A stretch of 64,000 bases of DNA from Oikopleura dioica (lineage: Eukaryota > Chordata > Appendicularia > Copelata > Oikopleuridae), in NCBI GenBank assembly GCA_907165135.1, contig OU015570.1:372001-436000 (forward strand), read 5' to 3'. Under the pieces are notes generated by a model. The model saw nothing but the letters and a program-made list of their open reading frames with translations, did not search any database and was not told where the DNA came from. Positions 31,088-40,849 of this stretch are shown here, piece after piece. The position numbers were made by a program, and so were the translations under genes. The first letter of the stretch is position 1. Every line of letters begins with the position of its first letter.

Positions 31088-31321
31088 TTAGAGCAATTCT
31101 GTAAAACCACTACAGCCCGACGTTGAGCAGAATATGATCTTGGCCCATGACGCTAGCTCTTCAAATTGACGCTTCGTCTTTTCGGGCGTTTTGGGATTCA
31201 AGGCCAGGTTGTGGTCGGCCAAAAGGCTGTGGACGTCCGAGAGAACTGCGAGTCTAATGATTTTCGAATCGGGTTCTTCTTGGAGCATGATTGTTCTTGA
31301 GATTCGTGTCCAATCGATCAT
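31088..31321 (-). CDS. open frame with coding character, possible upstream exon of gene X
   Basis: Reads MIDWTRISRTIMLQEEPDSK, then IIRLAVLSDVHSLLADHNLA and KTKRQFEELASWAKIIFC. It may end at a donor (CGGGCT|GTAGTG) near 31110 rather than at the stop. Same strand and ~500 bases upstream of the 30247-30597 exon. Composition is coding-like, but no family was recognised. It could be a separate gene. Confidence 0.4.
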   Translation of the reverse strand: MIDWTRISRTIMLQEEPDSKIIRLAVLSDVHSLLADHNLALNPKTPEKTKRQFEELASWAKIIFCSTSGCSGFTELL

Positions 31322-32270
31322 TGCGTTTAGGATGAGATCATTTCTATGAGGCTAATCACGTTTCCTTTTTAACTCTTTTTAGCTTGTAGACATCAAGTTG
31401 ATCTAACCCAAAATGATCGTCTTCACGAGTTCTTGGCGGGATCTTGTAATCATCCTTTTTTCGCTACTTTTACTTTAAGTAAAGAAAGGAAAGTAGAGGG
31501 ACTTGAGTTATGTGCCAGGGCGCTAAAAAAGGTAAGGAAAAACTCAAAAATGCTTATTAGTAATAAGTAGGGGGTGCACAGTGGGATAATGACCAGAATC
31601 GAAAGTATTTTTAATAGGCTTGAAATTTTTTAGTAAGTAGAACACCTTCCTAGGATCATTTTTCATAATTACAAGAATTCAAAAAAAAAAATCATCTTCA
31701 CCGAAAAAATCGCGAATTCTCCCAAAATTTTTGTTTTTTTTTCTGATTTTTCCAAAACGGGGGCCAACGGGGGACTAGATAAAACTAGATTTGGATAGAG
31801 CAGCTCAAGAGCTTATTGGGTTTTGCATACTCGCTTATACTTCCATAAGGCATATTCTAGCGCTTGCGCTAGAACTGACACTCATCGCTCATCCATTTAT
31901 GGGTGAGCGCACACTCACATGCATAGTTCTATCAAATACCTCCCGCTCCACCAATTTCCCATGTGGCACTTGCTTGACCGGTCACTAATTGGTCTCTCTC
32001 TACTGCCCCTCATTTCTGTACCTCAGGACTTGATTCTACAATAAACCACGCATTAATTAATTCGCGGCTTCCCGTCGCCGTTTTCTAACTTAGCGTCAAC
32101 GGGTTACAAAACCCATTAAGCTTACAAATCATACCCGAATTGTATTGTGCACTTTTGTGCAAAAAATTCTGGAGCCGATTTTCTGTCAAAACCCTTCACT
32201 TTTCGGCCAAGTGAGGTGTTCGAGTCCCGACGATGACATTTTTTTTTCATTACCGTTTTCCACTCTAAAT
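31322..32270. other. non-coding; TAGGGGG solo end and small palindromes
   Basis: A TAGGGGGTGCACAGTGGGA-like end after AGTAATAAG at ~31569 resembles the TAGGGGGACCACCGTGG end at 46360. A palindrome TCTAGCGCTTGCGCTAGA lies at 31856-31873. A GTTCGAGTCCC motif (~32219) resembles a tRNA B-box, but no cloverleaf can be drawn. No protein recognised. Confidence 0.4.
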
Positions 32271-32845
32271 AATTAGAACTGATCATGTGATCCAGCGTGA
32301 GTCATAAATTGTCCTCCAGAGGACTTCGCTGGTTGAAGAATCCTCCTGGAAGAGGAAAAAATAATTATAATTATTTATTAAATAAGTCTCAGCCCCGTCC
32401 ATGGCTTTTTATTTAAAATGGGCTTGACATAGGCCGTGGCCCTTGGATTTTTGATTTGGTTGATAATTTTTTTAGTTCTGTCCCCAACCCCACCCACTCC
32501 CTATTTTGTTTAATCCTTACTTTTCAAATTTGATTCAGTTTTATGGTTATTATTTTCTTCGAGAAAATGCTTAAAACTTATTTTGACGGTAAAATTCAAT
32601 TTTTTCGTTTTCTTTTTTTTTCTGCTCTTATGGCTTAGGATGGATCCGGATGAGATTTTTATGATAAAATTCATGATCAGTGATCCTCAGCGATCAAATC
32701 TATGCAAAAAAACCCTAGTTTAATCGAGTTTCAGAAAAATCATATTTTGCCCTCAACTGACCTCACGTGACCTCTGATGACCCCAAGTCACATGTTAAAA
32801 TGATCAGTGAATCATGGGTTTACCATCGATGTATCATTCAAAAAT
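32270..32845. repeat. inverted relatives of the 13.0-13.5 kb dispersed repeat
   Basis: GTCCTCCAGAGGAC and GGAAGAGGAAAAAATAATTATAA are followed by CAGCCCCGTCCATGGCTTTTTA, CCCCAACCCCACCCACTCCC and TTTTATGGTTATTATTTTCTTC. The last two are the reverse complement of motifs at ~13110 and ~63350. No gene. Confidence 0.5.
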
Positions 32846-32985
32846 TAACCGCTTTTGAGTTTTTATTCGGATGTCTACAGAGAGGTTCTCTCAGCTCACA
32901 TTTCAAATTCAGGTCAAACAGATAACTACCATGGGAAAAACAGTAGGTTTAAGTCGCCTTGGTCCAATGATGGTTTCGAAATTAA
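32845..32985 (-). mobile_element. decayed fragment of the TTAA CTTCTCAA MITE
   Basis: GAGTTTTTATTCGGATGTC..., GCTCACATTTCAAATTCAGG, TCAAACAGATAACTAC and GTCGCCTTGGTCCAATGATG align to 37685-37825 with many substitutions. The right terminal bases are lost. Confidence 0.7.
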
Positions 32986-32989
32986 CCGC

Positions 32990-33488
32990 CTTAAAATAAT
33001 GATTATCGCCGGGGAATCTTGATTATTGCTGATGCCATGCAAGTAAAAAAAATATGTGAGATTTTCACTTCATCAATGCATTCACCACCAGTTGAGCTCG
33101 TGACACCCCGAAAATATACGGCCCGTAGAGGCGTTACAGGTTTGGTTCTTTTTGAAAATTGATCTCTTCCCTTTCACCTTTTTCTTTCAAAAATAATTTG
33201 GGTTAGAGAACTCCTCACACAACTGAACTGTTTCTTAAAATCATTTTTATTATTCTGTTAAACGATCCAAAACAAAGGTGATGAGGTGAGCGCTGAAACA
33301 AGACAGACAATAGCAACGAAAACGATAAGCAAAACAATGATTCAGCGTTCAGCAGCAGGGTTGCTTATTTTAGGATCTTCATTTACCAACACGGGTTTTT
33401 AAGAAAATATAGCTTTAGTTCTGACAGTTTATAGAAGGATCTTTGTGGGCGCCTTCTTAAATTAAAAAACATTAAGATTTTCGTTTTG
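32990..33488. other. non-coding
   Basis: No coding signal or repeat recognised. GACACCCCGAAAATATACGG at ~33102 is unremarkable. Confidence 0.35.
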
Positions 33489-33739
33489 ATGATTGAAATT
33501 TATTTGGGACGCGTTTCGGCCTCAAGGGGCCTTCGTCAGCCCTAAGTACAGATTTAAATGAAAGTTCAAAAAACAGGAAAATCAGTCTCTCACCTAGAGT
33601 GGACAATTTCGAATGAAAGCAAAGATTGAAAAAATCAAACACATAATTCGCTTTCGCGGGCAGATGTAATGGAGCGCCAGAAGAAAGCGAATTACCTGGA
33701 AGCGCCCGGTACCAATTGAGCAGAAAAGTGGAGTGGTGT

Positions 33740-34090
33740 CGTGAAAATCGACACTTATATCGAAAATTATTTCTTTGATAGGCAATGATGGAAACATTGC
33801 CTTTATGTCCAGGGAAATAACTGTATGTTTGTCTAAATCAATCTTATCACGAATTTTAATAAAACTCTCTTTTAGCTCCGCAGTATTCTTTAGATTGTAC
33901 TTGACATCATCTCTTAGCTTTTGTAAAATTGGCTGTAAGAAAATTTCCGTACCCTCAGCAATAGATCCCCTTGTCCCAATAGTCATCCTGCTTGGTTGAC
34001 CAAACTTGTGGGTTTTAGTCAAAGAATATGCTCTTTTGATGACATGTTTCGGAGTTTCCGGCAAGATCCGATTTTCAAAATTTAGTAGAT
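33740..34090 (-). pseudogene. Penelope-like reverse transcriptase, fingers segment (inverted)
   Basis: The minus strand reads ILPETPKHVIKRAYSLTKTH, SRMTIGTRGSIAEGTEIFLQ and VISLDIKAMFPSLPIKEIIF, i.e. the N-terminal RT motifs with the first catalytic Asp (SLDIKAMFPS). It ends at VDFHDTTP, where the plus-strand copy of WKRPVPIEQKSGVV-type sequence begins (33695-33740). The following palm is on the opposite strand at 34140, so this 350-bp segment has been inverted. Confidence 0.85.
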
Positions 34091-34094
34091 ACTG

Positions 34095-34687
34095 TTCTTT
34101 TCAAGCTTACAAGTTTTAGCACGCCAGATGGATTTTAAGACAAAAAGATGGATCAACTATGGGGTCGAAACTTTCCCCTATTTTGGCAGACATTTTTATG
34201 CACATTTTAGAGACCCCGTTTTTCGACCAACTGATGAGAGAAGGTAGAGCTATTTTTATCCGTGGATGACTGTGCTCTTATAGTGCAGAAATCCGATATC
34301 CATTATATTTTTGAGAAAGCTAAAAGTCTTCACAAAAATATTCAATTAACTAAGGAAGAGATGGTTGATGGTAAAGTTGCATATTTAGACACTGAATTCA
34401 GAATTCATAAGAATGGAATTGAGATGTTTCATTATGAAAAAGAATCTTCGAAGGATTTCCTTCCCAATTTTTGCACAAATGTTGCTCCTAAGTCTCAGAA
34501 GATCAGTCTTCTAGTTGGGCATCTTCATAGGGTGAAAAATGCTTCATCCTGTGAAGAGGCCAAAATTGAAGGTTTCCGAAAAGCCAAGAGGAAGTTCATT
34601 CTCAATGGATATCCTCCAGGTTTGGTTGATGATAAAATAAAACTCCTTGATAAGCCGAAAATGAAACCAAAGTGGAAGGGGAAATAA
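34095..34687 (+). pseudogene. Penelope-like reverse transcriptase, palm and thumb
   Basis: KDGSTMGSKLSPILADIFMH (motif B-like block) at ~34144, then after a frameshift near 34255 SVDDCALIVQKSD (catalytic DD), VAYLDTEFRIHKNGIEMF and the thumb region to a stop at 34687. The typical palm motif order is preserved. The shift is at TTTTTATCCG, a T run. Confidence 0.85.
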
Positions 34688-34819
34688 TTCATAATTTTTG
34701 CACAAAGTTTTACTGGTCCCCGATGCGACAGTATTGATGGCGAAATGCGGTCTATTCTGAAAAAAGTTACCCCAAAGTTTTTCTGAGACTTTGTTGGAAA
34801 ACAGTAAGAATAGAACAAT

Positions 34820-35190
34820 TTTTGCACCCAACCTGGAAGCGCCCGGTGCCAATTGAGCAGAAAAGTGGAGTCGTGTACCATTTCCAATGCCCATGTGGGA
34901 AAACGGATTACCAGGGTGAGACAAAGAGACAGCTTGGAACGAGAATCAGAGAACATTTTGAGCCACGTTATCGTAGTCCTATGTTTTTCCACCCATTGAA
35001 GTGTCCGAAATTCAGAGAGGAATTTGATTAATAGTACCTTAGTGAGCCAGACACTCCAAAATACAAGCCTACTACATCGAGAGCGTTGATCAAAACCAAA
35101 TTCTGTTTTAAGAAAAACTGTATTACTGTTATCTCCAATCAACCGTACTATAAAGACCGTGTCCTTTGTGAAGCGTTTTTGATCAAGTAA
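34820..35190 (+). pseudogene. Penelope-like GIY-YIG endonuclease
   Basis: WKRPVPIEQKSGVVYHFQCP, CGKTDYQGETKRQLGTRIRE and H place the Tyr/Gly/Arg core of a GIY-YIG nuclease (VVYHF...DYQGET..L..RIREH). The frame breaks near 35030. KKNCITVISNQPYYKDRVLC and EAFLIK then finish at 35190 in another frame; the Glu of EAFLIK is the expected position of the catalytic Glu. It lies downstream of RT, the usual order. Confidence 0.85.
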
Positions 35191-35206
35191 AACGATCCTT
35201 GCTTAA

Positions 35207-35878
35207 GGGTACGGTTGTCGGCGAGGCTCATACTAGGGCTAAATTCCTCGTGATATAGAAGTGGTGGACAAAATTCGTCTACATCAGTGCAAAGATCTAT
35301 TCTAGTTCTACATTTTGTCAAGAGGAAATTGGGATTTATAAAGATTTTTTGTTTTAAAAATTGGCTCGAAGTCGTGATCTCGACAAAAATGGTGAAAATG
35401 GGCCTAAAAGAGGCTTCAATTCCGAAGAAATGAGCCTGTAAACATACCTTATTTATATTTTTATGTGAAAATTCAGACTCTTATCTTAATTTTGTCAAGA
35501 GATTTTTGAGATTGAATAACATTTCGTATGGAATTTAATTTTTTGAAAAAACTATCCTTGTTATTACACCGAAAATTAGCATTTTATGAAACTGAGCGAC
35601 ACATTTTCGGCTCTAAAAATGTTTTGAGACAGATTCACGGAAAACCGAGAATATCATGATGATTCTCATTCTCTAAGCTTTCTAAAAGCCCCAGATGAAA
35701 AAATCTGAGCCGAAAAATTTTTTCGATAATTTTTTACGAGAGCATAACTCGTAAAATAACATTGATAGCAGCTAACAATTAATTATGACTCGAGCTTAAA
35801 TTTTTTGTAGAGTTCGATTAAAAACTTTTTTATCCACATTATATTATTACGGGCGATAGAAAGCCGACACCCGTACCC
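35207..35878. mobile_element. TTAA-flanked MITE, family GGGTACGG
   Basis: TTAA at 35203-35206 and 35879-35882. TIRs GGGTACGGTTGTCGGC / GGGTACGGGTGTCGGC. 672 bp, AT-rich, no ORF. The right TTAA is shared with the next element. Confidence 0.88.
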
Positions 35879-35882
35879 TTAA

Positions 35883-36447
35883 GGGTAAAACATGAAATCG
35901 GCGCGGCGCGGCCGCCCGTTCAGCGCCCCGCCGTGACCTTTTTCAGAGGCCCGTCAAATCTGAACGGAGAGAGTATTTTTCATAATTCTTATTGCGTTAA
36001 GATTATCAAAGCCTGCACTATCATCAGGACAATTTTGAAAATAAGTATGAGCGTAGAAGTATGTAAAAATGGGATGACTTGCTCAAAGTCTATCTCCTCC
36101 CACAATTTTCGTCCGATGTTTCCCAAATTAAAACCATTTTGTAGAGCTCCGTCTACTCTACGAATTCGTAGACTAGCTTTTAAATTAAAATTTTATAAAT
36201 TTTTAGACGGAGCTTGGAAATGAGCGCTCCCTCGAAAAAGGCATTAGCAGCAGCGCAGCGCGTGAAAAAGCTTCTACGCTCATACTTCTTTTCAAAATTG
36301 TCTTGATGTAAGTGCAGGCTTTGATAATCTTAACGCAAGAAGAATTATGAAAATACTCTCTCCGCTCAGATTTGACGGGCCTCTGAAAAATAGGTCACGG
36401 CGGGGCGCTGAACGGCGGCCGCGCCGCGCCGATTTCATGTTTTACCC
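35883..36447. mobile_element. TTAA-flanked foldback MITE, family GGGTAAAACATG
   Basis: TTAA at 35879-35882 and 36448-36451. Arms of ~180 bp: GGGTAAAACATGAAATCGGC, GCGGCGCGGCCGCCCG, CGCCCCGCCGTGACC, then GTCAAATCTGAACGGAGAGA. A diverged relative without clear ends lies at ~59958-60180. The internal frame 35933-36223 is an artefact. Confidence 0.9.
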
Positions 36448-36709
36448 TTAAATAAGCAGATCAAATTCGCAGAAGGTAAATTTCTGTAATGGAGCATTTG
36501 TAATTTGCTTTCTTCTGGCGCTCCATACCATCTGCCCGCGAAAGCGAATTATGTTTTTGTGTTTTCAATCTTTGCCTTTATTCGAAATTGTCCACTCTAG
36601 GTGAGAGACTGATTTTCCTGTTTTTTGAACTTTCATTCAAATCTGTACTTAGGGCTGACGAAGGCCCCTTGAGGCCGAAACGCGTCCCAAATAAATTTCA
36701 ATCATCAAT

Positions 36710-37400
36710 ACATGAGAGGTCAACATTGACAATCATTATGATTTTCATTTAGGATATGTTCATGCATTAGGAGCTGTGGGAAAATCACCGAATACCGCTA
36801 AAATAAGTTTTTATCATTATTCTTCGGAACACATTTACGGTAAATTATTTACCCGTAAATTGCAATTGAAAGTAAAGGAAATGAGAGCATGTGGCCTTAA
36901 GGCTATCTGGGTCGAGTTGGCCATCTTTAAGGTAAATAACTATCCCTAATTCCTTACAAAAGAAGCTTTGTAATAGCTCATTCGATAGATCAATCCCCTT
37001 TAATTTTTGAAATCGACCAAGGGAAGTCCGTTTTCCAGAAAGGCCAAAAGAGAGGTAATAGCCTTAACAAACTCGCATTTTGTTTCGGTGACACACTTTT
37101 TCTGATATCTTTTGGAAATAAAAGTAGATTATTTGTGTGAAAATGGAAATCAACTGTATTTATTTAAAGAATCTTTTTCTCGTTTTTCGTTTATATTTCC
37201 TCGTTCAAAATTTTTGAGCAGTTATAGTTGGCGTCTGTTGAGGCTGAGTTTAAAATTTTTGATATTTTTTATCGAAAATCTGCAACAAAAATGTTCATTA
37301 ATTTCATAATTAATTGGTTTCGTCATCTGCGCTGAAGCGCAAAATCAGTCAAGCAATTCTGATTATTTCATAAAAAATCAAAAAGTTTCAAAGGTCAAGT
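36710..37400. other. non-coding
   Basis: No gene or repeat recognised. Short frames (e.g. 37112-37309) lack any motif. Confidence 0.35.
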
Positions 37401-37403
37401 TAA

Positions 37404-37837
37404 CTTCTCAATACACGGGCGCGCGACTAAGCGCTCAAAACACGTGGTCCAATTATTGGACCACAATGCATTATCCAGCCCGGCGCGGCGCGCCAAATTC
37501 AGAGTGTGAAAAACAGCGCTCAGGACTTTTGGCTCTAATTGACGTTTCCGTCGAGTAAAAAGCTCGTGAATATATTGCTAGAAAGCTTGAACCCTCTTCT
37601 ATAAAAATAAACAATTGTAAATCGAAAAATCCGTTCCGATTTTTCACCAGAGAACGAAAGAGAAATCTGGCGCAAAATGACACCACTTTTGAGTTTTCAT
37701 TCGAAACTTCACAGAGTGGTTCGTTTTTGTCTTGTCGGCTCACATTACAAAATTCAGGTCAAACTGATAACTACAACGGGAATTAGAGGGGGTCAAAGTC
37801 GCCGTGGTCCAATGATTGGACCACGTGCATTGAGAAG
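37404..37837 (-). mobile_element. TTAA-flanked MITE, family CTTCTCAA, copy 2 (inverted)
   Basis: TTAA at 37400-37403 and 37838-37841. Inverted relative to the copy at 11803-12233, with the same GGCGCGCC-rich segment, CAGGACTTTTGGCTCTAATT stretch and GTGGTCCAATNATTGGACCAC palindromes at both ends. Confidence 0.92.
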
Positions 37838-38181
37838 TTAATGGAAGATCAAGAAAAAGAAACAGTAAATTGAAAATAAAAGAAAATAACTGCAATTAAG
37901 AAATAATCACTATTATGATTTTTTATCTCGGGTCGGTGGTCACTGGTTAAGAGAAGAGAAAGATTTGAAATTGTATGTCGGGTACTATTGCTGAATGACG
38001 CTGTTTGTCGCGAGAAGGGCAATATTTAAGGAATAAAAAAACATACTTATTCACAATAAGTTATTGTGAGGATCATTTTTTGAGGAAAATTATGCTGATG
38101 AATTATTATCTTCAATTCCAGAAATTTTTTTTGCCCACCCATGGCAACAAAGCCATTTGAAAGGTGATTATCAAGTTTAAG

Positions 38182-39413
38182 CAGGGGTCTAAATATCAGC
38201 CGAAATCCTAGTGCGAAAGCGAAGCGAAAGCGAACCATTTTTTCAAATTTTTTGCGAAGCGAAAGCGAAGCGAATTCTTCGCCCATGTGCGAAGCGAAAG
38301 CGAAGCGAAATATCATTGAAAATTGCGAAAAAAAGCGAAAATTTTTTCGCTTGAATTGAAACGCATTCTCTGGCAAGAATCTTTAGCAATCAGCCACTCA
38401 AAAGCAAAGATGATTTCAAAAACCTATTTTTGGAGCAGAAAATAACAAAAAAATCTGTTATTGTACCTTTTTCAGCTCGTCAATATAAGCCGAATGGTTG
38501 GTCTAACTGTTGATAATTCCAAGTTAGTAACAAACTCGATAGCGGAGGTGACCGTTCGGGCATCGGGAAGTCGGGGAAAACGGACAATTTTCGGGCAAAA
38601 TGTGTTCGGCCGGGCATTCGGACGGCTCAGCCCCTTAAATTTGGCCGGGCAAAAGCGGTAATTTCGGGCATTTGGGCAAGTTCGGCACTTTCGGGGAATT
38701 CAGCGCTTTCGGGCATTTCAGTCTAGCCCGCGGAGGAAAATTCTTAAATTTCGCATTCTTTACAACTATTTTTGCTCTCTTGCTCCTCTAACCGAATCAA
38801 AAGCCTCTCGAAACTTATTTTTCTAGCCCTTATCTATTGAAAATCCCATCACCAGGTCGACCGGGCATTCGGACGGCGCGACTCTTGGCCCTTGATTTCG
38901 GCCGGGCATTCGGATGGCCAATCGACGATTTCTTGCCCGAATGGTCACCCTTGCTCGATAGGAGAGGAGATCATCTTCGATTTTAGATAAGCCCTGTTCA
39001 TAAAGATCATTCTGATCATTCAAAAATATTCTAGCATACTTACAAGCATACTAGCAAAAGGCTGGTGACAACGTTTATTCCGGGGTAGGACCAGCTTGAT
39101 TACCAGTCAATCCTTGGATTTATTGAGAGTTAGACACACCATTAGACTCGTCTTCAGAAGACTGAGAAAACTTGAATTTATAACAGCATTATTAAATTAT
39201 TGACAATAATGCCCCTCTCCAACTCATTGATAAAGAATCTTCCGAATAGCAAAGTCGCTTGATGTGCGAAAATCTATGCGAAAATTTGGGAATTTTGCGA
39301 AGCGAAAGCGAAGCGAATTCTGCTCTCCAGTGCGAAGCGAAGCGAAAGCGAATTCGCTTCGCTTCGCATCGCTTCGCAATAAAGCGAATTCGCACTGCGA
39401 ATTTAGACCCCTG
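38182..39413. mobile_element. 1.23-kb hAT-like element with GCGAAGCGAAA arrays
   Basis: Ends CAGGGGTCTAAAT, flanked by GTTTAAG (38175-38181 and 39414-39420; 7 bp). Inside each end are arrays of GCGAAGCGAAAGCGAAGCGA (38212-38340 and 39296-39398, inverted). A second element (38543-38953) is nested in it. No transposase. Confidence 0.88.
38543..38953. mobile_element. 411-bp hAT-like element with CGGGCATT motifs, nested
   Basis: Perfect 8-bp TSD CTCGATAG (38535-38542 and 38954-38961). Ends CGGAGGTGACCGTTCGGGCA and CAAGGGTGACCATTCGGGCA. The interior repeats CGGGCATT(C/T)GG(A/G) and GGCCGGGCA several times. Confidence 0.92.
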
Positions 39414-39429
39414 GTTTAAGATTATCACC

Positions 39430-40840
39430 CGCCTCGACTCAAGAGTTCTGACAACTACTGCCTTCAGTCTGCAATTTAGTCAAGAGAATAAAGTACCCCG
39501 TTTAATAAATATGTCTTTACTCTAACACATGTTTCTAAAAACACGTCATTCTTTTCTCTTAAACCAATAATTCCTATCATTTGGGTATTCGGGATACCGT
39601 ATCCCCTTCGAAACCCATCATTCCCAAAACTCCTATACAGTATAGGCTATACTGTAAATTTTACGGGAAGACATATCTTTGCTTTACCCATCATAAATAT
39701 TTCGAATGGATCGAGGGCTCTAGCTTCAAACGAATTCCTTAACTCCGCAACTGGAACTAAAGCCGCGTCATTTCATAGAGCCAACCGATGATTGATAATT
39801 CAACTATTTAATAATCAAAGATGGGGGTCATGATAACGTTTCGACAATTTTAATCGAATTCCAGTTGCGGAGTATATTTGTCTTACGTTTGTGTGAGATG
39901 TTTCCCCACCCTTGAAGAGTGGGATAAAGGTGCGGGAACCTAGCGGTTATTTTTGGTTCAACTAGAATTGGAGAGAAAAACAAAGCGTATCATGAGAATC
40001 AACTCGTCGAGCTCTTTCTTAAGAGGTATAAATCGTCGATAAAACAATTGGTCAAATTTTTTTGCCGACCCTAAACTAGAGGAAAGAAAAATGCGGGCGA
40101 GAGGTGCGAGAACGCAGCACTCATAAAGGGTTCGGAAACTGCACACCAATGTAAAATATTTTTTCTGTTAATCAACCATTTAAAAAGGCCCGAAGTCATT
40201 TTTAAGAAAAACAAAGACAACATCGGATCATCGATTAGCAATGAATCTTTTGGTGATTATAAACACCCAGCTTTACAAGATTATGCTTTTTAAATATTTA
40301 AAGGAAACGAGAAAAAATTTTGGGATAAAGCCTTTTGCGTATACATAGGGTTTGAGCCCAAGAAAACTATCTTTTATTAGACCAATGGACTAGTATTAAA
40401 ATTTCTACAGGTTATATAAATTATATAATATAAATCTGTTTTAAAATTATAAAAACATATTTAGAAGAAAAATATTGAGGGTTGAAGAGATATAGGGAAA
40501 TTCATAATTAAACCATTTAAGTCAAAAGCTTCACAGAAATTTTTTAGATATATATATAATTACGATTGAGGAGAACAATATTCGATTAAAAATTATGGGA
40601 AACAGATGACTTACATACTGCAATTTACATTTAAAGGAGTATTTTTGATCATCCTTGCGCGGCGCGCAGCGCACAGCCCCGCGTTCGCCCTCAGGCATTT
40701 CTCTTGCGCGGCTAGGGTGGATGGCGGGTAATCCGTATTTCTTTCTTTTAAAAGAAATTCTTTCTTTTCAAGGAGAGATTTATAAAATGCCCATTGACAT
40801 TTAAAATAATAGAAAATTAAACATAAAATAAGTGTAATTT
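39430..40840. other. non-coding; small GC-rich patch
   Basis: No recognisable gene. 40655-40725 is GC-rich (CGCGGCGCGCAGCGCACAGC) in otherwise AT-rich DNA and resembles the GC cores of TIR elements. Poly-purine/pyrimidine tracts (AAAGAAATTCTTTC...) lie at ~40740. Confidence 0.4.
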
Positions 40841-40849
40841 TCAAATGAT

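Larger units (their letters stand above)
33489..36707 (+). mobile_element. Penelope-like retroelement 1, with inverted flanking repeats and an internal inversion
   Basis: Terminal inverted repeats of ~207 bp: 33489-33695 (GGGACGCGTTTCGGCCTCAA ... GGAGCGCCAGAAGAAAGCG) and 36499-36707. Between them lie reverse-transcriptase pieces on both strands, a GIY-YIG endonuclease on the plus strand, and two abutting TTAA-flanked MITEs (35207-35878 and 35883-36447). Penelope-like elements combine this RT type with GIY-YIG and can have inverted terminal repeats. The copy is not functional as it stands. Confidence 0.85.

Noticed and set aside
32180-32240. tRNA B-box-like GTTCGAGTCCC
   Set aside because: No complementary acceptor or T-stem; an isolated motif is not enough.
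36241-36447. GC-rich patch as a promoter/CpG island
   Set aside because: It is one arm of a TTAA element palindrome and occurs inverted at 35883-36060.
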